From assembly GCA_022614855.1 (NCBI GenBank), contig JAKEHU010000029.1, forward strand, positions 1 to 64,000: a DNA stretch of 64,000 nt, read 5' to 3'. Source of the stretch: Chlamydiota bacterium. Its GTDB lineage: Bacteria > Chlamydiota > Chlamydiia > Chlamydiales > Rhabdochlamydiaceae. The notes beneath the pieces were generated by a model. It was not told where the DNA came from. It saw only the letters and a program-made list of their open reading frames with translations, and made no database searches. Made by a program: the position numbers and the translations under genes. Below are positions 7,927 through 17,031 of this stretch, in pieces (position 1 is the stretch's first letter; every line of letters starts with the position of its first letter).

Positions 7927-9057
7927 ATGAAGTATAAGAATCTGATTTATAGCTTCCTCTTTTTTCCTCTGTTTCTCTTTGCAGACGGGCAAGAAGAAGA
8001 ACTTTTCTTTCCCTCCCAAACGGATCTTTTTTCTCTAGAAGAAGAAATCGAGTCACAAAATATTGTAGAATTAGAAACAGAAAAGTTGAATCTTGAAACA
8101 CAAATTGCAAGCGAACCAAAATTCTCAATTGAAGAAGACGAAAAAGAGATCGATTTCATCATAGAAAATTTATCAAAAGCAGCTCCTTCAGGAGCCATTT
8201 GGAAAGAAGAATCTAGTGAAACCGAAGTGGAAGAAGAAATTGCTCCAGTTTTAGAAATAAAAAAAATAAATCCAGAAAAAGAAAAGCTGGTTGAATTGGA
8301 AATGCCAATAATACAGAAAGAAATCGAAGAGTCTAAGCCTTTATTTACTCAAGTTGAAACGAAAGAAATCTCTGTAGCTCCTTCCGCAGTGGAAATAAGT
8401 TCAGAAAAACCCCCTCTCAACCACGATGGCCAGATACAAATCAATTTAAAACAGGTATTTTTAGGAGCGCCCATCATCTATTCAGTACTTGCTATCCTGT
8501 CTATCATTTCTTTTGGCCTTTGGTCTTATAGCATGTTGACCATTCGCTCTTCTGAATTTTTACCAGACCATTTAATCAAAGAGATGCGAACAAAGTTAAT
8601 GAGTAACCAATTCGCTGAAGTGTTGAATCTTTGCAATAGAGAAAACCATTTTTTATGCAAGATTTTAGCTTCGGGAATTACTTCGAGAAAACATGGTGTC
8701 AGTTTGATGTTCGAAGCGATGAAAAATGAGGGGAAAAGAGCAACTGTTGCATTTTGGCAAAAAATTAATTTCCTCAATGACATTGCCATCATCGCCCCTA
8801 TGCTTGGCCTTTTGGGGACCGTAATTGGAATGTTTTATGCTTTTTATGATTTAAACCGTTCGATTGAAAGCGTCTCTGTCTTGTTTGATGGGCTTGGAAT
8901 TTCTGTCGGAACTACCGTTGCAGGATTAATTGTAGCCATTTTTGCAATGACCCTCCATTCCATTGCTAAATACCGATTGATTCGCCTGCTTGCAAAAGTT
9001 GAAAATGAGGCCAAAGAATTTGCGAGTCTCATCGATGCTTATCCACTTGGAACATAA
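7927..9057 (+). CDS. exbB: MotA/TolQ/ExbB-family proton channel protein with acidic N-terminal extension
   Basis: ExbB/TolQ proteins form the inner-membrane proton channel that powers TonB- or TolA-type systems. The 376-aa product begins with a signal-like hydrophobic stretch (residues 1-20), followed by about 140 residues rich in glutamate, which is not typical of ExbB. The ExbB core starts near residue 160: a membrane segment (PIIYSVLAILSIISFGL), then ASGITSRKHG, and the paired segments PMLGLLGTVIGMFYAF and GISVGTTVAGLIVAIFAM. The downstream exbD gene is 8 bases away. The choice between ExbB and TolQ cannot be made from sequence alone. Confidence 0.88.
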   Translation: MKYKNLIYSFLFFPLFLFADGQEEELFFPSQTDLFSLEEEIESQNIVELETEKLNLETQIASEPKFSIEEDEKEIDFIIENLSKAAPSGAIWKEESSETEVEEEIAPVLEIKKINPEKEKLVELEMPIIQKEIEESKPLFTQVETKEISVAPSAVEISSEKPPLNHDGQIQINLKQVFLGAPIIYSVLAILSIISFGLWSYSMLTIRSSEFLPDHLIKEMRTKLMSNQFAEVLNLCNRENHFLCKILASGITSRKHGVSLMFEAMKNEGKRATVAFWQKINFLNDIAIIAPMLGLLGTVIGMFYAFYDLNRSIESVSVLFDGLGISVGTTVAGLIVAIFAMTLHSIAKYRLIRLLAKVENEAKEFASLIDAYPLGT

Positions 9058-9065
9058 AAATTCTT

Positions 9066-9533
9066 ATGCAAATCATTCCCCAAGAAGAACTAGAAAAGCA
9101 AAAAACCTTGAACCTGACACCCATGGTCGATTTCCTCTTCCTTGTTTTGGCAATTTTTGCAGTTCTTGCCATTACCCGTACAGCTTTGTACGATAGCGAA
9201 GTCAGTCTTGTAAAAATGACGCCTGGAAATATCCCTGGAGCTACTTCTCTCAGTGAACCCTCTTCGAATTACACGATCATACTCACGATGAATGATGCAG
9301 GCAAATGCAAACTCATTACGGAAATCAATGAATTTGTCTTTGATTCGGTTGCGTCTGTGAAAGCTGAACTTTTGAAACAAGAACAAATGGGAATTTTTCC
9401 TGAGGAAAAAGAAAAAATAAAAGTTTTGCTTCATATTGATCGAAATGCAAAATGGCAATCCATTGCAGAAGTGATCTTAGCAATAAAAGAGTTGGGCTTG
9501 CAAATCAGTCCCGTCTATGAACCCAACCCCTAA
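9066..9533 (+). CDS. exbD: ExbD/TolR-family biopolymer transport protein
   Basis: The 155-aa protein has the ExbD layout: a short cytoplasmic N-terminus, LNLTPMVDFLFLVLAIFAVLA with the functional aspartate at the start of a single membrane helix, and a periplasmic domain ending in LHIDRNAKWQSIAEVILAIKELGL. It follows exbB in the same operon and should form the channel with it. It ends 3 bases from the convergent YcaC-like gene. Confidence 0.9.
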   Translation: MQIIPQEELEKQKTLNLTPMVDFLFLVLAIFAVLAITRTALYDSEVSLVKMTPGNIPGATSLSEPSSNYTIILTMNDAGKCKLITEINEFVFDSVASVKAELLKQEQMGIFPEEKEKIKVLLHIDRNAKWQSIAEVILAIKELGLQISPVYEPNP

Positions 9534-9536
9534 TCC

Positions 9537-10166
9537 TTATGATTTATTTTTAAACCTATAACTGTTGATCAGATTTCGATAGTTGGGAAGATGGTTCGAA
9601 AAAATATTTCCTAGTCCCTCAACGTCATTTCTCCAATCACGATGTAGTTCAGAAGCGACGCTAAACCAGCTCATCGTTTGTGCACCTGCATGGACAATGC
9701 GCATAAGAGCAGCATCGCGAACATCTTTATTTAAAGTACCCGAAGCATCGACGACAACAAAAACATCATATCCCTTTTCCAAGGCTGAAAGAGTTGGAAA
9801 AGCCACGCAAACATCAGTGACTACACCTGCGATGATCAACTGTTTTTTACCAGTGGATTTAACAGCCCTGACGAAATCTTCATTATCCCATGCATTGATT
9901 TGTCCAGGTCGTGGAATGTAAATTGCATCAGGAAGAATTTTTTTGAGCTCTGGAACTATAGGACCGTTTGGACCATCTTCAAAACTCGTAGTCAAAATTG
10001 TTGGCAGATTAAAGTATTTAGCTATATCAGCTAATGCTAATACCGCATTTTTAAATTCATTGGGTGAATAGTCCTGCACTAAATTAATCAAACCCGTTTG
10101 GTGATCAACCAATAAAACTGCTGCATCGTTTTTATTAAGTCGTTTGTATTTGAATTTTTCAGCCAT
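9537..10166 (-). CDS. Isochorismatase-family hydrolase, YcaC-like
   Basis: The 209-aa cysteine hydrolase resembles E. coli YcaC, whose substrate is unknown. Visible features are LLVDHQTGL (catalytic aspartate), RPGQINAWDNEDFV, and IIAGVVTDVCVAFPTLSA with the nucleophilic cysteine; the C-terminus SELHRDWRNDVEGLGN and HLPNYRNLI is YcaC-specific. The third of three consecutive ATGs is chosen as start because AGGAGGAG (10173-10180) is then 6 bases away. It is followed upstream by another isochorismatase-fold gene (pncA), and the two may share an operon. Confidence 0.9.
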   Translation of the reverse strand: MAEKFKYKRLNKNDAAVLLVDHQTGLINLVQDYSPNEFKNAVLALADIAKYFNLPTILTTSFEDGPNGPIVPELKKILPDAIYIPRPGQINAWDNEDFVRAVKSTGKKQLIIAGVVTDVCVAFPTLSALEKGYDVFVVVDASGTLNKDVRDAALMRIVHAGAQTMSWFSVASELHRDWRNDVEGLGNIFSNHLPNYRNLINSYRFKNKS

Positions 10167-10187
10167 CATCATCTCCTCCTGTTAAGT

Positions 10188-10814
10188 TTAAAAAAGATCA
10201 CCATTGAAATTTATCGCTTGCGAAAAGAGAATTTTAGCTCCCTTCTTGTTCATGGTTTCAACTGCTTGCTTTACGTCTTTTGGATAGATTCCTCTACAGC
10301 CGTCGATAATCAAATGAACCTTATATCCCAAATCTAGCCCATCTAAAATAGAAAAAAAAACACAATATTCTGTTGCAACTCCAGCAACATAGATTTCCTT
10401 GATTTTTCTAGACATCAGATATTGATGAAGTCCTGTCGATCGCACTTTGGCATTATCAAAAAAGGCGCTATAGCTATCCACATCGGTATCCACTCCCTTT
10501 TTGAAAAGGGCTGCGATGGGCTGTTTATTTAGTTCTAAGACAAGTTCTGCCCCCTTTGTCCCTTGCACACAATGAACAGGCCAAAGAGTTTGTTTTTTTC
10601 CTTTTATTTGAATGATATCCCCTGCTTTTTTTTTTGGATGATTTTTTGCAAAGCTCACATGATTTAAAGGATGCCAATCCTGCGTGGCAACTATGAGAGA
10701 AAATTTTGGCATCAACTGGTTGATCAAAGAGATGATCTGATCTCCCTCAGGGACGGGCAATGTTCCTGACGACATAAAATCATTTTGCATGTCTACAATT
10801 AGTAAACATCTCAT
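10188..10814 (-). CDS. pncA: Nicotinamidase
   Basis: The enzyme converts nicotinamide to nicotinate for NAD salvage. The 208-aa product shows the full PncA set: VDMQNDF (catalytic aspartate), ATQDWHPLNHVSF with metal-binding aspartate and histidines, LFKKGVDTDVDSYSAF with the catalytic lysine, and VAGVATEYCVFFS with the nucleophilic cysteine. The start codon overlaps the pncB stop by 4 bases, so pncB and pncA are translated as a pair. Confidence 0.95.
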   Translation of the reverse strand: MRCLLIVDMQNDFMSSGTLPVPEGDQIISLINQLMPKFSLIVATQDWHPLNHVSFAKNHPKKKAGDIIQIKGKKQTLWPVHCVQGTKGAELVLELNKQPIAALFKKGVDTDVDSYSAFFDNAKVRSTGLHQYLMSRKIKEIYVAGVATEYCVFFSILDGLDLGYKVHLIIDGCRGIYPKDVKQAVETMNKKGAKILFSQAINFNGDLF

Positions 10815-12289
10815 GAAATTCCTTTGTTGAGTTCATCGATCATAGCAAGCTTGAGATCATAAAGACCTTTTTCAATTCCAACAAAATGAGGAGATGGATT
10901 TAAAAATCTGCGCATAGCAACCGGCAACGTAGAAAGTTCTAAATAGGTTTTTTTTCTCATTGCTTCAAGAGAGGGCTGGCTGTATATTTTCTTTCCTTTT
11001 TTCATCATCGGGACGAGAAGATCTCGGTGGCTCCAAGCTGGATGAATTTTTTTCTTCACAGAAGAATCCGCCAGTTGAAACATTTGGACTGGCTTACCAA
11101 TTTTCATTGCTACATCATAAATCATATCTGCAACCGCCCCTTTTTCATTAAAATATCTGCGCACTTGCGGAATCCCAGGAAGAGTTACCTTTGACATTTG
11201 TTCAGAAATTTTTAACCGATATTGCCATTTTCCTCGTCTATCTTTGATTGCACTCAGTTTATATACGCCATCAAGTGCGCTTTGTCCTTTAGCCGTTACT
11301 AAATTGGTTCCTACACCCCAAATGGTCACTTTCGACCCCTGATGTTTCAAATCAAAAATGAGATATTCATCCAATTCATTGCTTGCCATGATCTTCGCTT
11401 TAGGAAATCCCCCTTCATCTAAAATTTTTCTCACCTCTATACTAAGATGTGTAAGATCACCCGAATCGAGTCTTACTCCCACCATTTCCTTTCCCTCTTT
11501 GCGCATTTCTTTGGCAACTTTTACTGCCCGCTTAGCTCCCTCTACACTGTCATAGGTATCGATCAAAAAAATGCATTCTCTTGGCAAAGCCCTAGCAAAA
11601 GCGCGAAACGAATCGATCTCATGGTCAAACGCCATCACCCAGCTATGTGCATGTGTTCCCTTCACCGGAATTCCAAAGAGTTTTCCAGCTATTACATTGG
11701 AAGTAGAATGGCATCCTCCGATGAAGGCAGATCTACTTGCTGCAATTGCCCCATCAATCCCTTGTGCCCTTCTTAACCCAAACTCGACAATCACATCTGG
11801 GTTTGCCGCAAAGCAGATGCGAGCCGCTTTTGTTGCAATGAGTGTTTGGAAATTGATGATATTGAGAAGAGCCGATTCCATAATCTGTGCGTGTAAAATT
11901 GGACCTTGGACGCGAATGAGGGGCTCATAGGGAAAAACCGGTGAACCCTCTTCCATTGCATCTACGCTTAAGCGAAGCCTTAAATCTTTTAAATAATCTA
12001 AGAACCCTACTTCAAATAGCGGTTTTCCAAGGCTATCTTTCAGCGATCGCAAATATTCTAAATCACTTTTTTCAAAACGGAATCTTTCTATGAATTCTAA
12101 TGCCGTTTCCATTCCGGCTACAACAGCGAAACTGCCATCAAAGGGTTTTTTGCGAAAAAAGAGGTGAAAAACAGCCTCTCTATCTTCCATTTTTTCCTTC
12201 CAATAACCATAGGCCATGGTCAACTCATAGAGATCTGTGAGGAGGCCAAAAGATTCGCAGTAAACTTTTGAAAGATAGCTCCCCTTCAT
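10811..12289 (-). CDS. pncB: Nicotinate phosphoribosyltransferase
   Basis: The enzyme makes nicotinate mononucleotide from nicotinate and PRPP, the step after PncA. The 492-aa product has LTDLYELTMAYGYWK at the start, VEFGLRRAQGIDGAI, the GTHAHSWVMAF histidine region, and GVRLDSGDL with ASNELDEY for phosphate and ribose contacts. It overlaps both neighbours by 4 bases (coiled-coil gene upstream, pncA downstream). The pair gives the cell a route from host nicotinamide to NaMN, although nadD/nadE are not in this window. Confidence 0.95.
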   Translation of the reverse strand: MKGSYLSKVYCESFGLLTDLYELTMAYGYWKEKMEDREAVFHLFFRKKPFDGSFAVVAGMETALEFIERFRFEKSDLEYLRSLKDSLGKPLFEVGFLDYLKDLRLRLSVDAMEEGSPVFPYEPLIRVQGPILHAQIMESALLNIINFQTLIATKAARICFAANPDVIVEFGLRRAQGIDGAIAASRSAFIGGCHSTSNVIAGKLFGIPVKGTHAHSWVMAFDHEIDSFRAFARALPRECIFLIDTYDSVEGAKRAVKVAKEMRKEGKEMVGVRLDSGDLTHLSIEVRKILDEGGFPKAKIMASNELDEYLIFDLKHQGSKVTIWGVGTNLVTAKGQSALDGVYKLSAIKDRRGKWQYRLKISEQMSKVTLPGIPQVRRYFNEKGAVADMIYDVAMKIGKPVQMFQLADSSVKKKIHPAWSHRDLLVPMMKKGKKIYSQPSLEAMRKKTYLELSTLPVAMRRFLNPSPHFVGIEKGLYDLKLAMIDELNKGIS

Positions 12290-12630
12290 GAATGTTTCCT
12301 TATGATTTCAGCGCGCTTTTTTTCTCGCTCTGTGATTTGTTCTTCCAACTCTTTTACTTTAGCGCGATCTCGCTCTGCGCGATCCCAAGCATCTCGTGCA
12401 TCTTTGTAAGTTTCATTTCGAAATTGCCAACGAAGCGCATTATTTTCATTGCGCTCTGCACTTGACTCATATTTTTCTTTCAGCTCTTTCAACTCCTGGA
12501 TTTCCCTATCGATTTGATGAAGTTCTGTTTGCCAAGCCTCTTCTGATAAGGAAGGGATCGTAGCAAATATTAAGAAAAAAAACAGGACCAATCGGATTAT
12601 GATAAAAATTTTATTACTACCTTTTTCCAT
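12286..12630 (-). CDS. Short coiled-coil protein with signal anchor
   Basis: The 114-aa product starts with a signal or anchor sequence (KIFIIIRLVLFFFLIFATIPSLSEEA) and continues as a charged helix (IDREIQELKELKEKYESSAERNE... DRAKVKELEEQITEREKKRAEI) with heptad-like spacing. I do not recognise the family. The ATG at 12630 is preferred to one 24 bases upstream because it places a lysine directly before the hydrophobic core. It overlaps pncB by 4 bases and is the first gene of the NAD-salvage operon; a functional link is unproven. Confidence 0.6.
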   Translation of the reverse strand: MEKGSNKIFIIIRLVLFFFLIFATIPSLSEEAWQTELHQIDREIQELKELKEKYESSAERNENNALRWQFRNETYKDARDAWDRAERDRAKVKELEEQITEREKKRAEIIRKHS

Positions 12631-12674
12631 TTGACATTGATCCGATCTAATCATTAAAGATACAATTAATACCT

Positions 12675-13364
12675 ATGAAGTATTTATATCAATTTTTTCT
12701 CTTTTTAATTTTCTTTTATTTCAATTCTGCAAATTGCAATACACCTTTTCTAAAAGAAAGAATTTCTAAAGCTTCAATTGGAGACTACATCGTTGCTTCC
12801 ATTGCAAAAAACAACTCTGTTTTATTCATTCGAGCCAAATCAGATTCCCATGTAACTCTAGAAGAAATCACCACACCATTCATTCCAAAACTTTCTTGGA
12901 AGGAATGGAAAAAACAGGGTGCGCCTGGCCATAGCTCATGGACCGCCTTCCAAATCGATTTAAATACAGCAGAGGTTGTCTCTTGCTTTTCTTTAACGCA
13001 AAATCAATTTCTTGTTAATGACAAAGAAGAACAACTTTTGCCTAAACTTTTTGCAATTCCTTTCACCAAAGCAAAGGAAAAGGATTTTAAAAAGATCGGG
13101 CTCCCTCCAAAAGATGGAGAAGAAGATCGACGCAAAATTTGGCTTCCTTCTTTGGTTATTGAGGGAAAAAAAATAGATAATCCTAGCTTCGAGCTTTGGA
13201 AAGCAAAATGGCCAAAAGATCAAAGCCTCATATCAGAAGCTGAAATATCTCTTTATTTAGATAGCAAAAGAGTTGAATTTCCTTTTCCCTATTTTATTGA
13301 AATTCAAAGTTCTCATTATTCTTTTAAAATCAGAGTGATTGATTCCGGAAAAAATTTTAATTAA
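12675..13364 (+). CDS. Hypothetical exported protein
   Basis: The 229-aa product has a classical signal peptide (MKYLYQFFLFLIFFYFNSANC), with a cysteine at the end of the hydrophobic region that could be a lipobox-like site, and a soluble remainder (ASIGDYIVASIAKNNSVLFIRAKS, HSSWTAFQIDLNTAEV). No domain is recognised. Its position near ileS is reminiscent of uncharacterised genes beside chlamydial ileS, but homology was not tested. It is divergent from the NAD-salvage operon. Confidence 0.65.
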   Translation: MKYLYQFFLFLIFFYFNSANCNTPFLKERISKASIGDYIVASIAKNNSVLFIRAKSDSHVTLEEITTPFIPKLSWKEWKKQGAPGHSSWTAFQIDLNTAEVVSCFSLTQNQFLVNDKEEQLLPKLFAIPFTKAKEKDFKKIGLPPKDGEEDRRKIWLPSLVIEGKKIDNPSFELWKAKWPKDQSLISEAEISLYLDSKRVEFPFPYFIEIQSSHYSFKIRVIDSGKNFN

Positions 13365-13599
13365 AAACCCATGAATCTATCCCTGTTATAAACAATTTTA
13401 AATTGTCTCTTTAATTGATCATAAAAACCATTGTTATTCATTCTGTTGCTCACTATGAAAGTGCAAAGGAACTCTTTAATTATGAATTATTTATAAGTAT
13501 CTTTATCAAATTTTTAAAAAGACCACTTCATTTCTTTAAAATTGGGAAAAGAGATCAATTAAGGGCAAGTTATGAACAAACTTCCCACATGTGCAAACT

Positions 13600-16500
13600 T
13601 TAACTGACTTTACTTTCGACTTTTATTAGAGAAATAGTCGTTGGCTCTCCATTTAAATCCCATTCAACTCCTTCACAGGGTTCAAATGCGACATTTAGAG
13701 CCAAAACTTCATGACAGATATATTCTTTATATTCTTGAAAGACCTCTTTTACCCTATCAGTAGTAGAAATCTGCACATCAATTCTATCAGTTACGGCAAA
13801 GCCATTATCTCGCCTCATCGTATTGATTTTATTGATAAGCTCTCTTGCAATTCCCTCTTTTATGAGCTCTTCACTCAGCTTTGTATTGAGAACAATGGTA
13901 ACACCAAAATTTGTTGCAGCAATGGTTCCTTCTAATACCTTCCTCTCAATGAGGAGATCTTCAGAAGTAAGGAGAATTTTTTTCCCTTGAACTTGTAATT
14001 CAAAATCCTTTCCTTCAAAAATTGCTTTAATCTTATTCACAGTTAAAAGAGAAATGGCCTTTTGTAATTCTCCCATTAAACCGCCTACTTTTTTTCCAAG
14101 AATCCTAAAATTTGGCTTTGCACTCCAACTGACAAATTGGGTCTCATCCGTCGAAAAATGAATCATTTTTACATTGAGTTCATCGCAAATGAGTTTGCTT
14201 TGCTTTTGAAGGATTTGGATCTCTTCTTCACTCGCAACAATAATTTTTGCATCTGAAAGAGGCTGCCTGACTTTTAAATGGTGCTCTTTTCTTAAAGCAT
14301 GGCCAAGACTCACCACATTTTGCACGAGGGCCATCTCTTTTTCCAAAACCTTATCGCGCAGCTGCTCTTGAAATTCAGGATAATCGGTCAAATGGACCGA
14401 TTCAGGATCCCCTTTTTTTCTAAGACCAACGTATATTGCCTCGCTTAAAAAGGGAATGAAAGGAGCACAGATTTTAACTAAGACAAATAAGACATGGTAA
14501 AGCGTTTCAAAAGCCTGCCTTCGATCTGGAGAATCCTCATCTGCCCAAAATCGGTTTCTTGTGCGGCGTATATACCAATTAGTGAGCTGATCAATGAAAC
14601 CGACAAGAGGTTCTGTGGCAAGATTTAGCTCATATCTATCCATCGCTTGCGTGACATCTAAAATGAGTTTATTCACGCGCGACAAAATCCATCTGTCAAT
14701 GTCATTTTCCACATTTTTAGAAAACTTTTTCGGGGGTTGCCATTCATAAATTTTGGCATAAGTCGCTAAAAAGAGATAACTATTCCAAAGAGGGATGAGA
14801 ACTTGCCTCAATATGAGTTCAACGCCCCTTTCCGAAAATTTCAAATCATCTGCAACCACTGCAGGACTATTTAAGAAAAAAAGGCGAATTGCATCTGCTC
14901 CATATTCTTGGACCACTCTTCCAGGATCAGGATAATTTTTGAGCCTTTTTGACATCTTGTTCCCATCTTCCGCCAGTACAATCCCATTTACAATGACATT
15001 TTTAAAAGCAGGCGCATGAAAAAGAGCAACTGAAAGAACATGCAACGTGTAAAACCATCCTCTAGTTTGGTCTAGTCCTTCTCCAATGAAATCTGCTGGA
15101 AATCCCTTTAATGTCTCCTCGCGATTTTCAAAGGGATAATGATTTTGTGCATAGGGCATCGAGCCTGATTCAAACCAACAATCAAAAACATCAGGAATAC
15201 GCTTAAATGTTTTTCCACCCTCTTTAAAAATTAGATCATCAATAAAGTGGCGATGGAGATCTTTAATATTTTTTCCCACTCTTTTTTCCAACTCCTGAAT
15301 ACTTCCAATGACAATGATCTCTCCATCACTACTTCTCCAAATTGGAATTGGCGTCCCCCAATAGCGATTTCGCGAAATCGCCCAATCCCTGGCATTTTCC
15401 AGCCAATTGCCAAAGCGGCCATTTTTAATGTGCCCTGGAACCCAATGGATCGTTGCATTGGCAGTTAAAAGCGCTTCTTTTACTTTTTCCACAGCGACAA
15501 ACCAGGTTTGCACAGCTCGATACAAAAGAGGAGTATCTGACCGCCAGCAAAAAGGATACCTGTGTCGGATTTGCCCATGGTGAAACACCAGTTGATTTTG
15601 TTTTAACTTTCGAATGATTTCTTTATCCGCATCTTTTACAAAAATGCCTTCAAATTCTGGAATCTCTTTTGTAAACTTTCCATTGTGATCGATAGGACAA
15701 ACAAGCTCAATTCCCTCTCGCAAACAAGCAAAAAAGTCGAGCTCTCCAAAAGCTGGAGCAAAATGGACAATCCCCGTCCCTTCCTCACTTGAAATGAGCT
15801 TTTCCTCTACAACGCGAAAAGCGTTTTTTCTCTCTTGTTGAAAATAGGGAAAAACCGGTTTATATCTCTGACCTACCAGTTTTTTCCCAGGAAATTCACT
15901 CACAATAGAAATCCCAGACGGATCCTTGAAATAATGAGATAATCTTCCCTTTGCTAAAATGAACTTTTTTCCCGATGCCTTTTCCAAAACTTTGACATAT
16001 TCTGTCTCTGGAGAAACAGCTAAGGCCAAATTCGAAGGAAGGGTCCATGGAGTGGTTGTCCAAACGAGAAAATAGCTTTTTTCTTCACTCTCCAATGGAA
16101 AAGAGACCACGAGCGATGGATCATCCACCTCTTTGTAATTGAGATTTGCTTCAAAGTTAGAAAGAGGTGTTCCCAACTTTGCAGAAAAAGGCATGACCTT
16201 AAATCCCTCATAGACCAACCCTTTTGCATACAACTGAGCAAAAACCCACCAGACCGATTCCATAAAGGAAAGATCCATAGTTCGATAAGTCTGTTCAAAA
16301 TCCACCCATCTGCCCATTCTCTGAACCGTCGTTTTCCATTCTTCCGTATAGCGCAATACGATCGCTCGACACTCTTCATTGAATTTTCCAATTCCAAAGG
16401 CTTCAATCGCTGGCGCCCCAGATAGATCCTTTGCCTTTTCAATCTCATTTTCCACAGGAAGACCATGACAATCCCAGCCAAATCTCCTTGGAACATAATA

Positions 16501-16725
16501 CCCCTTCATCGTCTTATATCTAGGAATGACATCTTTAATCGTGCCCGCTAAAAGATGGCCATAGTGAGGCAGTCCCGTTGCAAAGGGCGGGCCATCATAG
16601 AAAGTAAAGAGATCCCCTTTTTCTCGGATCTTCAAAGAGGTTTGAAAGACATTTCTCGCGTTCCAAAACTCTAAAATTCTCTCCTCTCTTTGTGGAAAGC
16701 TCTCTTTTTGTTCAAATTCAAACAT
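13600..16725 (-). CDS. ileS: Isoleucine--tRNA ligase (eukaryote-type)
   Basis: The 1041-aa class I synthetase charges tRNA-Ile. The HIGH region is FYDGPPFATGLPHYGHLLAG and the KMSKS motif is DGNKMSKRLKNYPDP. These signatures and the lack of the C-terminal zinc-finger layout of E. coli IleRS point to the eukaryote-like IleS2 class. The editing (CP1) domain is present (WTTTPWTLPSNLAL). The start MFEFEQKESFPQREERIL is preferred; the upstream ATG at 16776 would add a 17-residue tail with no family match and run into an inverted repeat. Confidence 0.96.
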   Translation of the reverse strand: MFEFEQKESFPQREERILEFWNARNVFQTSLKIREKGDLFTFYDGPPFATGLPHYGHLLAGTIKDVIPRYKTMKGYYVPRRFGWDCHGLPVENEIEKAKDLSGAPAIEAFGIGKFNEECRAIVLRYTEEWKTTVQRMGRWVDFEQTYRTMDLSFMESVWWVFAQLYAKGLVYEGFKVMPFSAKLGTPLSNFEANLNYKEVDDPSLVVSFPLESEEKSYFLVWTTTPWTLPSNLALAVSPETEYVKVLEKASGKKFILAKGRLSHYFKDPSGISIVSEFPGKKLVGQRYKPVFPYFQQERKNAFRVVEEKLISSEEGTGIVHFAPAFGELDFFACLREGIELVCPIDHNGKFTKEIPEFEGIFVKDADKEIIRKLKQNQLVFHHGQIRHRYPFCWRSDTPLLYRAVQTWFVAVEKVKEALLTANATIHWVPGHIKNGRFGNWLENARDWAISRNRYWGTPIPIWRSSDGEIIVIGSIQELEKRVGKNIKDLHRHFIDDLIFKEGGKTFKRIPDVFDCWFESGSMPYAQNHYPFENREETLKGFPADFIGEGLDQTRGWFYTLHVLSVALFHAPAFKNVIVNGIVLAEDGNKMSKRLKNYPDPGRVVQEYGADAIRLFFLNSPAVVADDLKFSERGVELILRQVLIPLWNSYLFLATYAKIYEWQPPKKFSKNVENDIDRWILSRVNKLILDVTQAMDRYELNLATEPLVGFIDQLTNWYIRRTRNRFWADEDSPDRRQAFETLYHVLFVLVKICAPFIPFLSEAIYVGLRKKGDPESVHLTDYPEFQEQLRDKVLEKEMALVQNVVSLGHALRKEHHLKVRQPLSDAKIIVASEEEIQILQKQSKLICDELNVKMIHFSTDETQFVSWSAKPNFRILGKKVGGLMGELQKAISLLTVNKIKAIFEGKDFELQVQGKKILLTSEDLLIERKVLEGTIAATNFGVTIVLNTKLSEELIKEGIARELINKINTMRRDNGFAVTDRIDVQISTTDRVKEVFQEYKEYICHEVLALNVAFEPCEGVEWDLNGEPTTISLIKVESKVS

Positions 16726-16726
16726 T

Positions 16727-16891
16727 AGACTTCTTCCGGAACTCCATTTTCTCGCTAAAAATTTCCTTTTTAGCATCTCTAAAATCAGCTTTTTCGCCCA
16801 TGTGTTCTACACATTGTTGCTCAAAAACCGCTTTTAGATCTGCTGAAAAAACATTATTTTTTTCGAAAAAAGCGAGTTTCGGAAAAAGTCT
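16727..16891. repeat. Imperfect inverted repeat upstream of ileS and ssrA
   Basis: AGACTTCTTCCGGAACTC (16727-16744) has an inverted partner at 16874-16891 with 15 of 18 matches. Between them lie further AT-rich stretches around CGCTAAAA and AAAAGC. No coding frame is supported. It fills most of the 306-base gap between ileS and ssrA and may be a decayed palindromic element of the type seen at 40617-40789. Confidence 0.5.
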
Positions 16892-17019
16892 ATTCGCTAA
16901 AATCTAATGGAATTGACGCAAAATTGCGAGCTTTTTTATAATTAATCCATAAAAACCTCAATTTTAAGTCTTTCTTAATCAAAGACTTGTTTAAAGTATC
17001 AAAAAATGATAAAAATTTG

Positions 17020-17025
17020 TATACT
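17020..17025 (+). promoter_or_regulatory. Probable -10 box of the ssrA promoter
   Basis: TATACT ends 6 bases before the first base of the mature-like tmRNA 5' end (17032). At a 17-base spacing the -35 region is not a consensus match (TATCAA), so only the -10 is supported. Confidence 0.5.
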
Positions 17026-17031
17026 ATTTAT

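Noticed and set aside
13415-13603. 62-aa ORF on the plus strand between two genes
   Set aside because: It starts with a rare codon, has no ribosome site or family resemblance, and ends against ileS; low-complexity AT-rich reading.
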